Positions 18,105 to 28,715 are shown, counted from the first letter of the stretch. The stretch is DNA of 64,000 nucleotides from Gordonibacter urolithinfaciens (GCF_900199375.1 NZ_LT900217.1:62001-126000), one strand, 5' to 3'. Notes: generated from the letters alone by a model not told the origin. A program made the numbers and translations.

Positions 18105-18294
18105 CGGCGCCTCCCGTCCTCTCCCGGTCATCCGGGAAACCATATCACACCTGATCCTATGGGGGAAGCTTCCCACACGCACGCCATATGGCAGAATGCG
18201 CGGGCAATGGAGCGGATCGGGGCGTCGGCCCACGCCGGTTCGCAGAGGCCCGTCCGCGTTCGTTTCGGGGAGGGCAAGCACCGCGAATGGTAGG

Positions 18295-18441
18295 AAATCA
18301 CCGAATTCGGAAGTTGAGGGCGACCCGAAGCCGCCGAAGCGGAGGTTGAGCCGGAAAGGAGGAATCGCGACCAGGCACTATGCCGGAAAGCGCTTCCCGA
18401 AGCCATCGAGACGGGGCATAGTTTTCCGAATTCGGTGATTT
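18295..18441. repeat. 147-bp element bounded by an 18-bp perfect inverted repeat
   Basis: AAATCACCGAATTCGGAA (18295-18312) recurs inverted at 18424-18441. Each arm contains the 10-bp palindrome CCGAATTCGG. It occupies the middle of the 444-bp gap between mtaB and the C39-like gene. I see no ORF and no other signal in that gap. It could be a MITE-like element, a long-loop terminator or a protein-binding array. Confidence 0.65.
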
Positions 18442-18548
18442 TATGCCGTTCGAGCGCGCATCCGAGGCGAAAGGCCCGGTCGATCCGGGCACCGGGCGAA
18501 CAGGCAGCGAGCCGATGCCCGAACGAGCCTGCACCGGGAGACGCCGTG

Positions 18549-19880
18549 CTACATCGTCGCCTTCACGAGCGTGCCCAACGGGGCCCCGGCGGGAGCGGGC
18601 AGCTCGAAGTAGCTTTCCGACATGGCCACGCCGCCTTCCTCGACCAGCGCGAGCTCGACGGTTCCCACGCGACGGGCGCGCTCGGACGCGCGCAGCTCGT
18701 CGCCGAGGGCGCGCAGCGCGGCTGCTCGGGCCGCCTTGACCTCGGCAGGCACCTGGTCGGCGCGCGCGGCGGCGGGCGTGCCGGCGCGGCGCGAGTACGG
18801 GAAGGCGTGGATCTTCGCGAAGCGGCAGGCGCGCGCGAGGGCGAGCGTCTCCTGGAACTCGGCATCGGTCTCGCCCGGGAAGCCCGCGATGATGTCGGTG
18901 GACAGCGCCAGCTCGGGCACGGCGGCGTAGAGCCGCTCCACGAGCGCGCGGAACCGCTCCGCGTCGTAGGGGCGCGCCATCTCGCGCAGCACCTTCGAGC
19001 TTCCCGCCTGCAGCGGCAGGTGCAGATGGCGGCAGACGCGCCCGTCGGCGGCGGCGAGGAGGTCGATGAGCGCGTCGTCCACGTCGCGCGGCTCGACGCT
19101 CGAGATGCGGAAGCGCACGGGGAACGCGCCGGGCTCGTGCAGGTCCGCCGTCTCGTCGAGCAGGCGGCGCAGCAGGCCGGCCAGGCGCGTCGCGGACGGG
19201 TCGCGGCGCTCGCCGTCGCAGTACGAGCCCAGGTTGATGCCCGTGAGCACGATCTCGCCCGCGCCCGCCCGCGCGTACGCCGCGCACTCGCGCACGACCT
19301 CGTCGGCGAGGCGGCTCGTCGCCCGGCCGCGCGCCACGTGCACGATGCAGTACGTGCACGCGTTGTCGCACCCGTCCTGCACCTTGACCCCCACCCGGGT
19401 GCGGAACCCGGATCCGATATGCAAAAGGGGAGCCTCGCTCGACGGGGACGCCTCGCGCGGCGCGCCGGAGGGAGAGCCTGCGGGCTCCTCGGTTCGCGCG
19501 GCGGGGGCGTTGGCAGGATCGGCAGGATCGCCGGCGGAGACCTGGGAGGGACGGGCCTCGCACCAGTCCCGTATCGCGTCGGCGAGCTGGGCCTTCCCCA
19601 CCACGGTGACGCGGTGGTCGAGAGCCTCGTAGAACGCCGCGTCGATGGCGGCGGCGCAGCCGGTGACCAGGACGCGGGCGCGATCGTTCGCGCGCAGGGC
19701 GCGGCGCACGGCCTTGCGGGTCTTCTTCTCGGCCTCGCCGGTGACCGTGCACGTGTTGACCACGATGAGGTCGGCTTCCGCTTCGGGCGTCTCCACGCCG
19801 CACGCGGCGAGACGCGCCGCCGCGTCGTCCGACTCGACGCGGTTCACCTTGCACCCCAAGTTGACAACGGCGAAGTTCAT
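18549..19880 (-). CDS. mtaB: tRNA t6A37 methylthiotransferase MtaB
   Basis: Radical-SAM methylthiotransferase that converts t6A37 to ms2t6A37 in tRNA. The N-terminal UPF0004 domain has cysteines 10, 44 and 75. The radical-SAM CxxxCxxC is C171, C175 and C178 (GCDNACTYC). A C-terminal TRAM-like region follows. An acidic/Pro insert of about 40 residues (115-150) sits between the first two domains. 443 residues. The ATG overlaps the rsmE stop (ATGA), so translation is coupled. Confidence 0.93.
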   Translation of the reverse strand: MNFAVVNLGCKVNRVESDDAAARLAACGVETPEAEADLIVVNTCTVTGEAEKKTRKAVRRALRANDRARVLVTGCAAAIDAAFYEALDHRVTVVGKAQLADAIRDWCEARPSQVSAGDPADPANAPAARTEEPAGSPSGAPREASPSSEAPLLHIGSGFRTRVGVKVQDGCDNACTYCIVHVARGRATSRLADEVVRECAAYARAGAGEIVLTGINLGSYCDGERRDPSATRLAGLLRRLLDETADLHEPGAFPVRFRISSVEPRDVDDALIDLLAAADGRVCRHLHLPLQAGSSKVLREMARPYDAERFRALVERLYAAVPELALSTDIIAGFPGETDAEFQETLALARACRFAKIHAFPYSRRAGTPAAARADQVPAEVKAARAAALRALGDELRASERARRVGTVELALVEEGGVAMSESYFELPAPAGAPLGTLVKATM

Positions 19881-20674
19881 CGCGCGCCCGCCCTCGCACG
19901 ACGCTCCAGCTCGTACAGCACGAGCGCGGGCGCCACGATGCCGGCGGTCTCCGTGCGCAGGATGGACGGGCCGAGCGACACGAGCGCGGCGCGGGGGTTG
20001 CAGGCCGAAAGCGCCTCCACCTCGCGCTCGGTCAGACCGCCCTCGGGCCCCACCACCACGACCACGCGAGCGCCCTGCGCCGCCGGGCCGCCGCCGAGCG
20101 CACGGTCGAGCGCGACGTCGAGCCGCGACGCGCTGGGAGCCTCCTCCCAGCACACGAGCACCGCCGCAGCCGTCTCCAGCAGCGCGCACGTCTCCCCCAG
20201 GCCCGCCGGCTCCCGCACCTCGGGCACGGCCGGCTGCCCCGACTGCATGGCCGCGCTCTTCGCGATGGCGCGCCAGCGCTCGGCCTTCGCCGCGCCCTTG
20301 CGGGCGTCGAGCCGCACGATGGAGCGCTCGCATGCCAGGGGCACGAAGGCCGCCACGCCCAGCTCGGTGGCGTGGCGGATCACCGTCTCCATCTTGTCGC
20401 CCTTGGCCAGGCCTTGCACGAGCGTCACCGACGGGCCCGCGTCTGCACGCTCGAAGCGCTGCGCGATGCGCACGACCGGCAGCGCCTCGTCGAACGCGAC
20501 GATCTCGCAGGCGAAGTAGTCCTGCGCCGCGTCCACCACCGCGATGCGCTCGCCCGGCGCCAGCCGAAGCACGCGCGCATGCTTCGCGTCGTCCGCCGCG
20601 AGGCGCAGCGGGAACGACTCGCCAACCTCGTCGGCGAGCACCTGCTCGTCGAGGTAGAAATGTTGAAGGGACAT
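19877..20674 (-). CDS. rsmE: 16S rRNA m3U1498 methyltransferase
   Basis: SPOUT-class methyltransferase for U1498 of 16S rRNA. Visible: an N-terminal PUA-like part (HARVLRLAPGERIAVVD), the GPEGGLTEREVE knot loop and LGPSILRTETAG, the S-adenosylmethionine pocket. 265 residues. It starts 10 bp past the dnaJ stop and overlaps mtaB by 4 bases. Confidence 0.95.
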   Translation of the reverse strand: MSLQHFYLDEQVLADEVGESFPLRLAADDAKHARVLRLAPGERIAVVDAAQDYFACEIVAFDEALPVVRIAQRFERADAGPSVTLVQGLAKGDKMETVIRHATELGVAAFVPLACERSIVRLDARKGAAKAERWRAIAKSAAMQSGQPAVPEVREPAGLGETCALLETAAAVLVCWEEAPSASRLDVALDRALGGGPAAQGARVVVVVGPEGGLTEREVEALSACNPRAALVSLGPSILRTETAGIVAPALVLYELERRARAGAR

Positions 20675-20684
20675 CTCTCGCCCG

Positions 20685-21824
20685 CTAGTTGAAGGCGTCG
20701 CGCAGCTTCTGCAGGGGCGTGCGCTCGTCGGAGACGTCCTCGCCCAGCTCCTCGGCCAGCTGCTCCAACAGCTCGCGCTGCCTCTTCGCGAGCTTCTTGG
20801 GCACCACCACGTTCACGTGCACGAACATGTCGCCGCGCGCGTCGCTGCGGAACTTCGGCATGCCGAAGCCCTTCACGCGCACCACCTGCTCGTTCTGGCA
20901 GCCCTCGGGTATGCGCACCTGCACCTTCTCGCCCTCGAAGATGCCGTCGATCTCGATCTCGGCTCCGAGGGAGGCCTGCACGATGGACACGTTCGCCCGC
21001 GCGTGCAGGTGATCGCCGTCGCGCTCGAAGAACTCGTGCGGCTGGATGCGCACCGTGACGATGAGGTCGCCGGGCGCCGCGCCCTGCATGCCCGCCTCGC
21101 CGAACCCGGACAGGCGCAGCTGCTGCGAGTCGCGGATGCCCACCGGCACCTCCACGGTCACGCGCTGGCGGTCGGGCACGCGGCCCTGGCCCTCGCATTC
21201 CGGACACGGGTTCTCCACCGAGCGGCCCGTGCCGTTGCAGGTCTTGCACGTGGTGGCCGTCTGCATGTCGCCCAAAAACGTATGCTGCACCGAGACCACG
21301 CGGCCCTGGCCGCCGCAGTCCGGACAGGTGATCTCGCGCCCGTCGGGGCCGAGGCCCGTGCCGTCGCAGTCAGGGCACGGCGCCAGGCGGTCGTAGACGA
21401 TCTCCTTCTTGGCGCCTGCGGCCACCTCCTCCAGCGTGACGCGCAGGCCCACGCCCATGTCGCGGCCCTCGCGTCGCTGCTGCTGGCGCCCGCCCGCGGC
21501 CCCGCCGAAGAACGAGCTGAAGATGTCGCCCATGCCGAAGCCGCCGCCGAACAGGTCCTCGAAGTCCACGTAGCCGCCGCCCCCGTAGGGGCTGCCGCCG
21601 CCGGCCGCGCCCGGTATGGTGCCGAAGCGGTCGTACTGGGCGCGCTTGCCGGGGTCGCTCAGCACGTCGTACGCCTCGTTCAGCTCCTTGAACTGGTCCT
21701 CGGCGTCGGGCGCCTTGTTCACGTCGGGGTGAAGCTCGCGCGCGCGGCGTCGGAACGCCTTCTTGATCTCGTCCTCCGTGGCGTTCTTGGAAACGCCCAG
21801 AACCTCGTACAGATCCTTGGCCAT
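20685..21824 (-). CDS. dnaJ: Chaperone DnaJ
   Basis: DnaK co-chaperone, class I. J domain at 1-70 with HPD at 32-34, a Gly/Phe-rich linker (about 75-120), four zinc repeats ([32 protein letters not shown]) and C-terminal substrate domains. 379 residues. It lies 59 bp behind hrcA, so it is probably heat-shock controlled through the CIRCE site upstream of hrcA. Confidence 0.97.
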   Translation of the reverse strand: MAKDLYEVLGVSKNATEDEIKKAFRRRARELHPDVNKAPDAEDQFKELNEAYDVLSDPGKRAQYDRFGTIPGAAGGGSPYGGGGYVDFEDLFGGGFGMGDIFSSFFGGAAGGRQQQRREGRDMGVGLRVTLEEVAAGAKKEIVYDRLAPCPDCDGTGLGPDGREITCPDCGGQGRVVSVQHTFLGDMQTATTCKTCNGTGRSVENPCPECEGQGRVPDRQRVTVEVPVGIRDSQQLRLSGFGEAGMQGAAPGDLIVTVRIQPHEFFERDGDHLHARANVSIVQASLGAEIEIDGIFEGEKVQVRIPEGCQNEQVVRVKGFGMPKFRSDARGDMFVHVNVVVPKKLAKRQRELLEQLAEELGEDVSDERTPLQKLRDAFN

Positions 21825-21883
21825 TGCTCTTGCAGTACCTTCCTCGTTTGACGGCGCCCCCTCGTGCGGGCGCCGTGCAAGCC

Positions 21884-22906
21884 CTATACGTCCTGAAGCG
21901 CCGCGCTCGCGATGCGCACCGCCCGCAATACCTTAGAATAGTCCATGCGCGTGGGCCCGATGACGGCCACGACGCCGGCCGACTCCCCGCGCCCGTAGCG
22001 GCTGGCCACCACGGACACGCCCGCCAGCTCCGCCGCATCGTTCTCGCGCCCGATGCGCACGCTGGGCGTGCCGTCGCCCTGCCGCACGGCGTCGTCCAGG
22101 ATATGCAGCATGACCGTGTCGTCCTCGAGCACCTGCATGACGGGCAGCAGTGCCTGCGACTGGCTGAACTCGGGCTTCGTCAGAAGCGAGCTCACGCCAA
22201 GCCGGTGGGCGCGCGACAGCTCGCTCTCCTGCAAACACGACAGCACCTCGTCGAGCGCCATGCGCACGAGCGGGTCGCGGAACGCCTCGGCCATGCCCTG
22301 GCCCAGGCCGTCCTCGATCTGCTGGAGCGACTTGCCCGTGAACACGTCGCCCAGAAACGCCTGCACGCGCGCCAGGTCGTCCGAGCACACCTCCTCGGCG
22401 AACTCCATCTGGCGGTTGAACACCTGGCCGTCCTCGGTGACGAGCACCACGAGCGCGCGGTACGCGTTGAGCGAGATGAGCGAGAGCTGCTTGATGTGCA
22501 GGTTCAGCACCGACGGCGCCAGCACGATGGAGAGGCAGTCGGTGAGACGCGTGAGGGCCGACGACGTCTGCTCCAAGAGCGCGTCGAGCTCGCTCGCGCT
22601 GCGGCGCAGCTCGTCCACGACGGGGCGGTAGCGCTCGTCCTCGCCCGTGAAGTCGGCGGCCAGCAGGTTGTCCACGAACGCGCGGTAGCCATGGTCGGTG
22701 GGGATGCGCCCGGCCGAGGTGTGGGGCTGTGTGATGTAGCCGCCGTCCTCGAGCACCGAAAGCTCGTTGCGCACGGTGGCCGGGCTCACGCCCAGCTGGT
22801 AGCGCTCCGTGAGCGTGCGCGAGCCCACCGGCAGGGCGCGCGCGACGTATTCCTCGATGAGCGCGGCCAGCACCCGCTGCCTGCGATCGGATAGCACGCC
22901 TTCCAC
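21884..22906 (-). CDS. hrcA: Heat-inducible transcription repressor HrcA
   Basis: Winged-helix repressor of class I heat-shock genes; binds CIRCE. The N-terminal HTH reads [28 protein letters not shown] in two parts (the conserved ATVRNE and the SAGRIPT segment). A GAF-like dimer domain and the C-terminal [10 protein letters not shown] signature follow. 340 residues. The operon hrcA-dnaJ-rsmE-mtaB is preceded by a CIRCE-like operator, which implies autoregulation. Confidence 0.96.
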   Translation of the reverse strand: MEGVLSDRRQRVLAALIEEYVARALPVGSRTLTERYQLGVSPATVRNELSVLEDGGYITQPHTSAGRIPTDHGYRAFVDNLLAADFTGEDERYRPVVDELRRSASELDALLEQTSSALTRLTDCLSIVLAPSVLNLHIKQLSLISLNAYRALVVLVTEDGQVFNRQMEFAEEVCSDDLARVQAFLGDVFTGKSLQQIEDGLGQGMAEAFRDPLVRMALDEVLSCLQESELSRAHRLGVSSLLTKPEFSQSQALLPVMQVLEDDTVMLHILDDAVRQGDGTPSVRIGRENDAAELAGVSVVASRYGRGESAGVVAVIGPTRMDYSKVLRAVRIASAALQDV

Positions 22907-22960
22907 CTTCCTCTCTCTCGCCCGTCGGCATTCCCCGAACCCGAACCATAGTAACGCATC

Positions 22961-22990
22961 ATATTAGCAGCCGAAAGCCGAGAGTGCTAA
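22961..22990 (-). promoter_or_regulatory. CIRCE operator and hrcA promoter
   Basis: TTAGCAGCC-N9-GAGTGCTAA (22964-22990) matches the CIRCE consensus TTAGCACTC-N9-GAGTGCTAA with one perfect arm and two mismatches in the other. On the minus strand TTAGCA and TAATAT (22966-22961) lie 18 bp apart, so the repressor site would cover the promoter. Confidence 0.85.
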
Positions 22991-23055
22991 CAACAGCGGG
23001 AAATTATGGAGAAACTTGACGGTTACTGCATAGGAGGAGCGCGTGCACGGATTCC

Positions 23056-24165
23056 CTATGCCAAGTCGAACAGCCTCCCGTAGAGCTCGTTGCCGCAGAG
23101 CCAGCCGCGGTCGGTGGGGCGCCAGCGCCCGCCCGCATGCTCCACGAGGCCCTCCCCTTCCAGTTCCGCGAGCACGGCGGGGGCGCCGGGCAGCAGGACG
23201 GCGGCGGCCTCCACCTGCCCGTCGGACACGCCGCAGGTCATGCGCATGCCCAGCATGAGGTCCTCGGCGGCCATGCCGCGCGCGTCCAGGTCGTCGGTCA
23301 CCTGCCCGTCCTGCACGCGCATGCGGCGCTCCGCGTTCTGGGTCATCGTGGCCGCCGAGCGGCCGAGCCCCAGGTACGGCACGCCCGTCCAGTACGCGAT
23401 GTTGTGGCGGCACGCGAAGCCGGGGCGGGCGTAGCTTGCCACCTCGTAGCGCTCGTAGCCGGCCTCGACCAGCACGCGCGCGGCGATCTCCATGTGCGCG
23501 GCCTCCACGTCGTCGTCGGGCTCTTCCAGCTCGCCGGCGAGCACGGCGGCATCGAAGGGGGTGTGCGCCTCGATGGTCAGCGGGTACACGCTCACATGCG
23601 CCGCACCGAGCGCCGCCGCCTCGCGCACGCTCGCCTCGAAGCTCCCGGCGCTCTGGCCGGGGATGCCGCACATGAGGTCCACGCTCACGTTCTCGAAGCG
23701 CGTATGCGCCGCCTCGATGGCGCGGCGCGCGTCGTCGGCCGAATGGGCGCGCCCGAGCACGGCCAGCACCTCGTCGTCGAAGCTCTGCACACCTATGGAC
23801 AGGCGGTTCACCCCGAGCGCCCACACGTCGCGCACCATGCGCTCCGTCAGGCTCTCGGGGTTCGCCTCCATCGTGCACTCCACCTCGGGCGTGAGGTGCA
23901 TCGACAGCGACAGCGTGTACAGCAGCATGGACAGCCGCGCCAGGCCGATGTGGCTCGGCGTCCCGCCGCCCACGTACACCGTCTCGAGCGCCCCGAGCTC
24001 GCCCTCCTTCGCCTTGCGGCGTAGCTGCAGGCAGAGGTCCTCCACGTACGCGTCGATCTCCGGCGCGTCACCCGGCACCGCAGACGTGGCGAAGTCGCAG
24101 TACCCGCACCGCCTCACGCAGAACGGCAGATGGAGGTACAGGGCGCGATAAGGGTCGTGCGGCAT
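23056..24165 (-). CDS. hemW: HemW-like radical SAM protein (heme chaperone)
   Basis: Radical-SAM protein of the HemN/HemW group with C16, C20 and C23 in FCVRRCGYC. It has no extra N-terminal cysteine region and the short length (369) fits HemW, a heme-transfer protein, rather than coproporphyrinogen dehydrogenase. YVGGGTPS and the C-terminal HemN domain are present. It lies 3 bp downstream of dus on the same strand. Older annotations call this family oxygen-independent coproporphyrinogen oxidase. Confidence 0.9.
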   Translation of the reverse strand: MPHDPYRALYLHLPFCVRRCGYCDFATSAVPGDAPEIDAYVEDLCLQLRRKAKEGELGALETVYVGGGTPSHIGLARLSMLLYTLSLSMHLTPEVECTMEANPESLTERMVRDVWALGVNRLSIGVQSFDDEVLAVLGRAHSADDARRAIEAAHTRFENVSVDLMCGIPGQSAGSFEASVREAAALGAAHVSVYPLTIEAHTPFDAAVLAGELEEPDDDVEAAHMEIAARVLVEAGYERYEVASYARPGFACRHNIAYWTGVPYLGLGRSAATMTQNAERRMRVQDGQVTDDLDARGMAAEDLMLGMRMTCGVSDGQVEAAAVLLPGAPAVLAELEGEGLVEHAGGRWRPTDRGWLCGNELYGRLFDLA

Positions 24166-24168
24166 GGT

Positions 24169-25149
24169 CTAGCCCTCCTGTTCATGCTCGCCCAGCAAGG
24201 CGAGCAGCTCGTCGAACACGCGGTCGAAGTCCTCCACGGACACGCAGGCGTTGATCTTCGCGCGCGCCGCGGCGGCGCCCGGCAGGCCCGCCAGGTACCA
24301 CATGGCGTGCTTGCGCATGCGCACGATATTCTTCCCCTCGCGCCGCGCGAGCAGGCGCGCGTGGCGGCGCGCCATGGCGATGCGCTCGCGGGCATCGGGG
24401 GCCGGCGGCTCGGGCACGCCCTCAAGCGCGGCCTTGGCCTGGGCGAACACCCAGGGGTTGCCCTCGGCGCCGCGGGCGATCATCACCGCGTCGCAGCCGG
24501 TGCGCACCGTGAGCGCCACGGCGTCGGCGCCCGTGCGCACGTCGCCGTTGCCGATGACGGGCACGTCCACGGCCTCCTTCACGCGCGCGACGACGCCCCA
24601 GTCGGCGCTGCCGCGGTAGAGCTGCTCGGCAAAGCGGCCGTGCACCGCGACGGCGCACGCGCCCGCATCCTCCATGCGGCGCGCGAAGTCCGGCGCCGTC
24701 TCCTCGCCCTGGGCCCAGCCGCGGCGGAACTTCACGGTCACGGGATGCGCGACCGCCGCGCGGATCGCCCGCACGATGGAGGCCGCGAGCCCCGGCTCCC
24801 TCATGAGCGCCGAGCCGTCGCCCTTCGACACGATCTTGCGCGCGGGGCATCCCATGTTGACGTCCAGGTACGCCAGCGACTCACCCATCTCCTGCTCGAT
24901 CCAGGCGGCTTGCGCGGCCATGGTGTCGGGCTCGTGGCCGAACAGCTGGACGGCCACCTGGTCCTCGCCGGGCGCGAGGGCAAGCAGATGGCGCGTCTTC
25001 TCGTTGGCGTAGGAGAGCCCCTTCGCCGAGACCATCTCGGTGAAGGCGAGGTCGGCCCCCTGCTCGCGGCAGAGCGCCCGGAACGCCTCGTCGCTCACGC
25101 CCGCCATGGGCGCGAGGAGGAGGCGGTGGTTTTGGAAGAACTCGTGCAT
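24169..25149 (-). CDS. dus: tRNA-dihydrouridine synthase
   Basis: FMN-dependent reductase of uridine in tRNA (DusB-like). LAPMAGVSD at 12-20, catalytic Cys101 in NMGCPARKIV, HGR and GNGDV of the flavin site. 326 residues from the ATG at 25149, which has AAAGGAAG upstream; a GTG 18 bases earlier is less likely. Followed closely by hemW. Confidence 0.93.
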   Translation of the reverse strand: MHEFFQNHRLLLAPMAGVSDEAFRALCREQGADLAFTEMVSAKGLSYANEKTRHLLALAPGEDQVAVQLFGHEPDTMAAQAAWIEQEMGESLAYLDVNMGCPARKIVSKGDGSALMREPGLAASIVRAIRAAVAHPVTVKFRRGWAQGEETAPDFARRMEDAGACAVAVHGRFAEQLYRGSADWGVVARVKEAVDVPVIGNGDVRTGADAVALTVRTGCDAVMIARGAEGNPWVFAQAKAALEGVPEPPAPDARERIAMARRHARLLARREGKNIVRMRKHAMWYLAGLPGAAAARAKINACVSVEDFDRVFDELLALLGEHEQEG

Positions 25150-25188
25150 ATCCTGCTTCCTTTGCACGCGTTTTCGTCACGACAGGTC

Positions 25189-25311
25189 AAAAAACGCGCG
25201 GTTTGGCAATTACGGTCGAGCGGTGAAAAACGCCGACCTGGGATTATAGCGGCAACCCGTGGCGAGCACGCTCCGAAACGCGCTTTCCGATTGCCAAACC
25301 GCGCGTTTTTT
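25189..25311. repeat. 123-bp element bounded by a 22-bp perfect inverted repeat
   Basis: Arms 25189-25210 and 25290-25311 are exact reverse complements: six A's, a CGCGCGG core and TTTGGCAAT inward. The span fills most of the 318-bp gap between nitroreductase and dus; I see no ORF in it. Each arm ends in T6 when read outward, so it could act as a bidirectional terminator with a 79-base loop, or be a MITE-like element like the one at 18295-18441. Confidence 0.7.
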
Positions 25312-25467
25312 GGCAGGAAGGGCGTTCGGGCGCGGCATACTCCCGGCTTCGTCGCCGCGGCCCGAGCGCCCACGTTGGACGCGCGCAGGCGTCGCGAGAA
25401 AGCGCTGCGTGCAGCCTTCCGGCTTCGGCGGCGCAACCCGCCCCGGGCCGGGATGGCAGCCGGCGCG

Positions 25468-25986
25468 CTACGCCCACACCACGTGGCTCTTGCGGTCGTG
25501 CGCCGTTCCCTCGGCGGCGGCGTGGCCGAGGGCGCACACGCCATGCACCTCGGCCGTGGCCGGCACACCGAGCGCGTCGAGCTCCGCGCGCACGGCGGGC
25601 TCGTCGCAGATGCCCTGCAGCTGGTTGATCCACACGCTGCCCAGGCCCAGGCTGTGGGCGGCCAGCATCATGCCCTGCATCGCGCAGCCGTCGTCCTCGC
25701 GGCCGAACGGGGCGCCCTTCTCGTGCGCCACGATCACGATGGCCGCGGGGTCGTACATGTCGTAGGCGTCGCGAGCGAGCGCGACGCGGATTACCTCGGC
25801 TAAGCGCGCGACGCGTTCGCGGTCGTCAACCACCACGAACGTCCACTCCTGGCGGTTCATAGCCGAGGGCGCCCACTGCCCGCACGCGACGATGGCCTCC
25901 AGGTCCTCGCGCGCGACGGGCTCGTCCCGAAACGCGCGCACGGAACGGCGGGACAGGATGTTCTCTATGACCGGGTTCGTTCTCAC
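25468..25986 (-). CDS. Nitroreductase-family FMN oxidoreductase
   Basis: 172-residue flavoprotein of the NfsA/FRP-like superfamily. The start signature SRRSVRAFRDEPVAREDLE binds FMN phosphate, and APSAMNRQEW and HSLGLGSVWINQ are family landmarks. I use the GTG at 25986 because AAGGAGG lies six bases upstream; in-frame ATGs at 26004 and 26034 have no ribosome site. Substrate unknown: nitro compounds, quinones or dehalogenation are all possible. Confidence 0.88.
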   Translation of the reverse strand: MRTNPVIENILSRRSVRAFRDEPVAREDLEAIVACGQWAPSAMNRQEWTFVVVDDRERVARLAEVIRVALARDAYDMYDPAAIVIVAHEKGAPFGREDDGCAMQGMMLAAHSLGLGSVWINQLQGICDEPAVRAELDALGVPATAEVHGVCALGHAAAEGTAHDRKSHVVWA

Positions 25987-26043
25987 CGGGTTCCTCCTTC
26001 TCATGTCGGTTCGAGGACGGCCGGGCGCATGCACGTCCCGGCG

Positions 26044-26238
26044 CTAGGCAGCCAGCAGGTCGATCATGCTGACGCCTGCGAATACCAGCAGCACCACGAC
26101 GCCCGCCACGGCCAGCAGGCAGCCGCAGCCGAGCGCCATTTTCGTGCCGCCCGACGTGGAGGCCCGCACCTGCTCGCGCGCGGCCTTCTTCTCGTCGAAC
26201 GGATCGTCCAACCAGTCGAACTCTTCGTTCTTGCCCAT
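26044..26238 (-). CDS. Small single-pass membrane protein
   Basis: 64 residues. An acidic/basic cytoplasmic half ([19 protein letters not shown]) is followed by one membrane helix ([19 protein letters not shown]). No recognised family. It lies between a nitroreductase and another tiny membrane protein on the same strand. Codon usage matches the neighbourhood, which supports a real gene. Confidence 0.6.
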   Translation of the reverse strand: MGKNEEFDWLDDPFDEKKAAREQVRASTSGGTKMALGCGCLLAVAGVVVLLVFAGVSMIDLLAA

Positions 26239-26297
26239 GTTCTCGCACCTATCAGTCGCAAAGCGGGGACGCCGCCCCGAACCACCAATGCCGTTGC

Positions 26298-26516
26298 TCA
26301 GAGAACCCTTGCCAACACGAAGCCTACCAACACAGCAACGGCCGCCAAAGCCACCGAGCCGACTACACGGCGCTTCAGCAAGCCCCAGCCCTCATCGTCC
26401 AAACTGCCCAGGTCGTTGGGGAGCGCCTTGCCCCGCTGCCTGTAAAACAGATGCACCGCGAGCGCAGAAAGGACTGCGATGGCGATGATGCAGATTGCGA
26501 GAACAGCTCGATCCAT
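26298..26516 (-). CDS. Small two-helix membrane protein
   Basis: 72 residues with two membrane helices ([21 protein letters not shown] and [18 protein letters not shown]) joined by a polar loop. No known family. It starts 3 bp past the lepA stop, so it probably rides on the lepA transcript. Confidence 0.6.
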   Translation of the reverse strand: MDRAVLAICIIAIAVLSALAVHLFYRQRGKALPNDLGSLDDEGWGLLKRRVVGSVALAAVAVLVGFVLARVL

Positions 26517-26519
26517 AGG

Positions 26520-28325
26520 CTAATCGTCCACCTTCAAAATGGCCATGAACGCCTCCTGCGGCACTTCCACGTTGCCGATGTTCTTCATGCGCTTCTTGCC
26601 GGCCTTCTGCTTCTCCAGGAGCTTGCGCTTGCGGCTGATGTCGCCGCCGTAGCACTTCGCCAGCACATCTTTTCGCTTCGCCTTCACCGTCTCGCGGGCC
26701 AGCACGCGCCCGCCGATGGCGGCCTGGATGGGCACCTCGAACATCTGGCGCGGGATGATGCCGCGCAGCTTCTCCGTGAGCACGCGGCCGCGGTCGTAGG
26801 CCTTGTCCTTGTGGATGATGAACGACAGCGCGTCCACCGGCTTGCCCGACAGCAGGATGTCCAGCTTCACCAGCTTGGAGGGCTTGTAGCCGTCGAAGTC
26901 GTAGTCGAGGCTCGCGTAGCCCTTCGTATTGGACTTCAGCTTGTCGAAGTAGTCCATGATGAGCTCCGACAGCGGGATCTCCCAGATCATCTCCACCGTG
27001 GTGGGCGACAGGTAGTTCATGGTGACGAACGTGCCGCGCCGCGCCGTGGTGAGCTCCATGACCGCGCCCACGTAGTCGGGCGGGATGAGGATCTTCGCCT
27101 TGAGGTAGGGCTCCTCGATGCGCTCGATCTCGCCGGGGTCGGGCATCTCCTGCGGCGAGTGCAGGCTGATCATCTCGCCGCCGGCGCGGTACACGTGGTA
27201 CTCCACGGAGGGCGCGGTGGCCAGCAGGTCCAGGCCGAACTCGCGCTCGAGGCGCTCCTTGATGACCTCCATGTGGAGCAGCCCCAGAAAGCCCACGCGG
27301 AAGCCGAAGCCGAGCGCATGGGACTTCTCCGGCTCCCAGGCGAGCGCCGGGTCGTTGAGCGAGAGCTTCTCCAGCGCCTCCTTGAGCGGCTCGTACTGGT
27401 CGCCGTCGATGGGGAACAGGCCGGTGAACACCATGGGCTTGGCGTCGCGGTAGCCGGGCAGCGGCTCCTCCACGCCGCCGCGCACGGCGGTGATCGTGTC
27501 GCCCACCTTCACCTGGCGCACGTCCTTGAGGCCCGTGACCAGGTAGCCCACCTCGCCCACCGAGAGCTCGGGCATGGCCGTCTCCGCCGGGCGGCGCGCG
27601 CCTACCTCCTCCACGAGCACCTCGGTGCCGGTGGCCATCATAAGCACCTTATCGCCCTTCTTGAGCGAGCCGTCCACCACGCGGATGAGCGCCACCACGC
27701 CGCGGTAGGGGTCGAAGTACGAGTCGAAGATGAGCGCGCGCAGCGGCGCGCCCGGATCGCCCTCGGGCGCGGGGATGTTGTACACCACGGCCTCGAGCAG
27801 ATCGTGCACGCCCGCGCCGGTCTTGCCGGAGGCGAGCACCGCGTCGTCGGCGGGGATGGCGAGGCCCTCCTCTATCTCCTCGCGTACGCGGTCGGGCTCG
27901 GCGGCGGGCAGGTCGATCTTGTTGATGAGCGGGATGATCTCCAGGTTCGCGTTCATGGCCATCATGGCGTTGGCCACCGTCTGCGCCTCGACGCCCTGCG
28001 TGGCGTCCACCACGAGCACGGCGCCCTCGCATGCGGCCAGGCTGCGGCTCACCTCGTAGGTGAAGTCCACGTGGCCCGGCGTGTCGATGAGGTTGAACTG
28101 GTAGGTCTGGCCGTCGTCGGCCGTGTAGTCCACGCGCACGGCCTGGCTCTTGATGGTGATGCCGCGCTCGCGCTCGATGTCCATGGTGTCGAGCAGCTGC
28201 TCCTGCATGTCGCGCTGCGCCACGGTGCCCGTGAGCTCCAGGATGCGGTCCGAGAGCGTGGACTTGCCGTGGTCGATGTGCGCGATGATGGAGAAGTTGC
28301 GGATGAGGTTCGGATCGGTGGTCAT
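26520..28325 (-). CDS. lepA: Elongation factor 4 (LepA)
   Basis: Ribosome-bound translational GTPase of 601 residues. AHIDHGKST (P-loop), [22 protein letters not shown]-like domains and the unique LepA C-terminal domain ending in [11 protein letters not shown]. The ATG at 28325 ([22 protein letters not shown]) matches the family start; the frame opens 20 codons earlier without homology. Confidence 0.97.
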   Translation of the reverse strand: MTTDPNLIRNFSIIAHIDHGKSTLSDRILELTGTVAQRDMQEQLLDTMDIERERGITIKSQAVRVDYTADDGQTYQFNLIDTPGHVDFTYEVSRSLAACEGAVLVVDATQGVEAQTVANAMMAMNANLEIIPLINKIDLPAAEPDRVREEIEEGLAIPADDAVLASGKTGAGVHDLLEAVVYNIPAPEGDPGAPLRALIFDSYFDPYRGVVALIRVVDGSLKKGDKVLMMATGTEVLVEEVGARRPAETAMPELSVGEVGYLVTGLKDVRQVKVGDTITAVRGGVEEPLPGYRDAKPMVFTGLFPIDGDQYEPLKEALEKLSLNDPALAWEPEKSHALGFGFRVGFLGLLHMEVIKERLEREFGLDLLATAPSVEYHVYRAGGEMISLHSPQEMPDPGEIERIEEPYLKAKILIPPDYVGAVMELTTARRGTFVTMNYLSPTTVEMIWEIPLSELIMDYFDKLKSNTKGYASLDYDFDGYKPSKLVKLDILLSGKPVDALSFIIHKDKAYDRGRVLTEKLRGIIPRQMFEVPIQAAIGGRVLARETVKAKRKDVLAKCYGGDISRKRKLLEKQKAGKKRMKNIGNVEVPQEAFMAILKVDD

Positions 28326-28715
28326 AGTAGCTTTCTTCTTCGGGCGGTGCACGGGCGAAAAACGTGTTTTCGGGAATTTCCCCATGAAAACAGGGTCAAC
28401 GTTTGGTATTCTATCGCATTGTGTATCCAGCGATACGTGCGTGCGATGATCTTATCGCCAAATCTGCAGACGTGGCTGCATTACGGATTCGTCCTCGCTG
28501 GTGACCGATTGGTCTGCGAAACAGAGAAATCCCGCCTGTTTCCATCGCATCGCCAACGCCCGCGCCTGGCGCGGGAGGCTCCTCCGGGGCCTTGTTGCGA
28601 GGCAATCGGCCACCTTGCGGCCACGCGGAGGGCATCGCCCGCCCGTATCGCTGGAGGCGCAGCGCGATTCGTATCGCAAGACAAGGCAAACGATTTTTTT
28701 GGAGGAACGAACCAC
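28326..28715. other. 390-bp divergent regulatory gap lepA/rpsT
   Basis: No gene seen. It contains a compound inverted repeat at about 28413-28448 (ATCGCA...TGCGAT enclosing GTATC-CAGC-GATAC). On the minus strand a TAGAAT hexamer near 28410 is a candidate -10 for lepA. A run of seven T's lies just before the rpsT ribosome site. I could not define an rpsT promoter. Confidence 0.4.

Noticed and set aside
18146-18162. ACACCTGATCCTATGGG, similar to the LuxR operator box
   Set aside because: Only one half matches, there is no second box, and the nearby gene is a C39-like protein; chance similarity.
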